Shown in pieces: positions 63,369 to 64,000 of a stretch of 64,000 nucleotides of DNA. The stretch covers positions 1-64,000 of the forward strand of contig MZNV01001603.1 in the NCBI GenBank assembly GCA_002081555.1, read 5' to 3'. A program made the translations under genes and the position numbers. Source of the stretch: Protostelium mycophagum (taxonomy: Eukaryota > Evosea > Variosea > Protosteliida > Protosteliaceae). Numbering within the stretch: position 1 is the first letter of the stretch; each line of letters opens with the position of its first letter. The notes under the pieces were generated by a model. It had not been told where the DNA came from. It saw nothing but the letters and a program-made list of their open reading frames with translations, and did no database searches.

Positions 63369-64000
63369 TTAGATGTCCAGAGGTGGTTCACATATTGCAA
63401 TCCATCCCTCACTTGTTCCAACAGCAAATACAGTTTTAATAAAACCTATAGAACATATCTTTGTCGCTTCAATACGTGGTGTCGTATCAGATACCTGCAC
63501 AGTCATTCTCAAATTTTTATCACTTGGTGAATTACCTTGACCTTGAAAAAACGAGGCATATGTTTGAGATTGTCCTCCTTGACAGTAAATATTTGACCAT
63601 CCACTGTGCACGTGTATATCTCTGTTCCATCATGCTAAATGTATCAGCTGAGGAGAAATAATCTATGTCTCACCGAATAAATGGATCCGATGAATCTTTC
63701 TACACTCGTGTTATTGCTGAATTTCTTGTGATAATTCTCATATTGTATGACTTCTATACGACAACTATCATCACTCATTTCATACTTCAGCTTAGGTACG
63801 TTGATTAAAGAAATATATCTCATAAGAGGAATGAATCATCACAAAAGGATATCTAAGCAGTTGTGTGTTGTCACCAAGAAATATTTTGGTCTCGGGATGA
63901 GTGAGACTATGGGTTCCTTCATATCAAACTGTGCACACGATTGAATCATTATCTTATCATTCTGAAAGGATGAGCAGAATTATTCAGATAGTTGTAAACA
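63369..64000 (-). CDS. Partial gene, 3' end, propeller-like protein
   Basis: The last exons of a minus-strand gene cut by the right edge. Readable parts are VSLIPRPKYFLVTTHNCLDI, LKYEMSDDSCRIEVIQYENY, VERFIGSIYS, HDGTEIYTCTVDGQIFTVKE and ICSIGFIKTVFAVGTSEGWI before the stop. The alternating hydrophobic strands with GTSEGWI and VDGQIFTV look like blades of a beta propeller, as in WD40 or related proteins. The family cannot be told from this fragment. Confidence 0.45.

Overview
This is a gene-dense nuclear window from a unicellular eukaryote. Genes are packed on both strands, often only 25 to 300 bases apart, and are split by many short GT-AG introns (mostly about 30 to 60 nt, a few to about 280 nt). 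Stop codons and release factor eRF1 are of the standard type. The mix of a ciliary protein (CCDC39), the WAVE-complex subunit Nap1, a Rheb GTPase, a PTEN-type phosphatase, glycogen phosphorylase and several secreted glucan or mannan hydrolases fits a free-living amoebozoan with a flagellate stage. A fungus-eating protostelid such as Protostelium/Planoprotostelium is my best guess, but this is an inference from gene content, not a proof.

Layout. 1-445: a gene cut by the left edge with an HExxH motif (-). 891-1662: Rheb (-), head to head with CCDC39 (+, 1865-5056). 5183-9530: a divergent pair of secreted beta-1,3-glucan hydrolases, a GPI-type exo-glucanase of GH5 (-) and a protein with three X8 modules plus a GH128-like catalytic domain (+). 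9937-15108: Nap1 (+). 15152-16347: a Gln-rich, probably nuclear protein (-). 17120-20856: glycogen phosphorylase (+). 21127-24230: a chromatin-type gene whose exons join PWWP, PHD and ubiquitin protease domains (-). 24398-26247: aspartyl aminopeptidase (+). 26368-26865: RNA polymerase subunit Rpb6 (-). 26967-28081: proteasome assembly chaperone PAC1-like (+). 28350-29806: eRF1 (+). 29916-31219: peroxin 13 (-). 31465-42504: a very large bridge-like lipid transfer protein of the BLTP1/Csf1 type (-). 42761-48849: a long coiled-coil, IQ-motif protein resembling centrosomal CEP350 (+). 48880-50519: an EED-like WD40 protein (-). 50554-51157: Rad6/UBE2A-type E2 (+). 51262-53415: mitochondrial ATP synthase beta with an unusual C-terminal tail (-). 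53793-55325: a gene I do not recognise (-). 55351-57884: TAPT1 family membrane protein (+). 57985-59334: a GH26-like, GPI-type secreted hydrolase (-). 59495-63081: a PTEN-like phosphatase with C2 and PH domains and a proline-rich tail (-). 63369-64000: the 3' end of a propeller-like gene (-).

The genes do not form one pathway. Themes that recur are breakdown of fungal-type wall polysaccharides (three secreted hydrolases, two with GPI-type tails), lipid or phosphoinositide control of growth and motility (Rheb, PTEN-PH, Nap1, BLTP1), cilium/centrosome parts (CCDC39, CEP350-like, TAPT1) and chromatin/ubiquitin (Rad6, PWWP-PHD-USP, EED-like). The points I consider most worth checking are the PWWP-PHD-USP fusion, the PTEN-C2-PH architecture, the ATP synthase beta tail and the divergent glucanase pair. 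I saw no transposon, retroelement, convincing RNA gene or CRISPR array.
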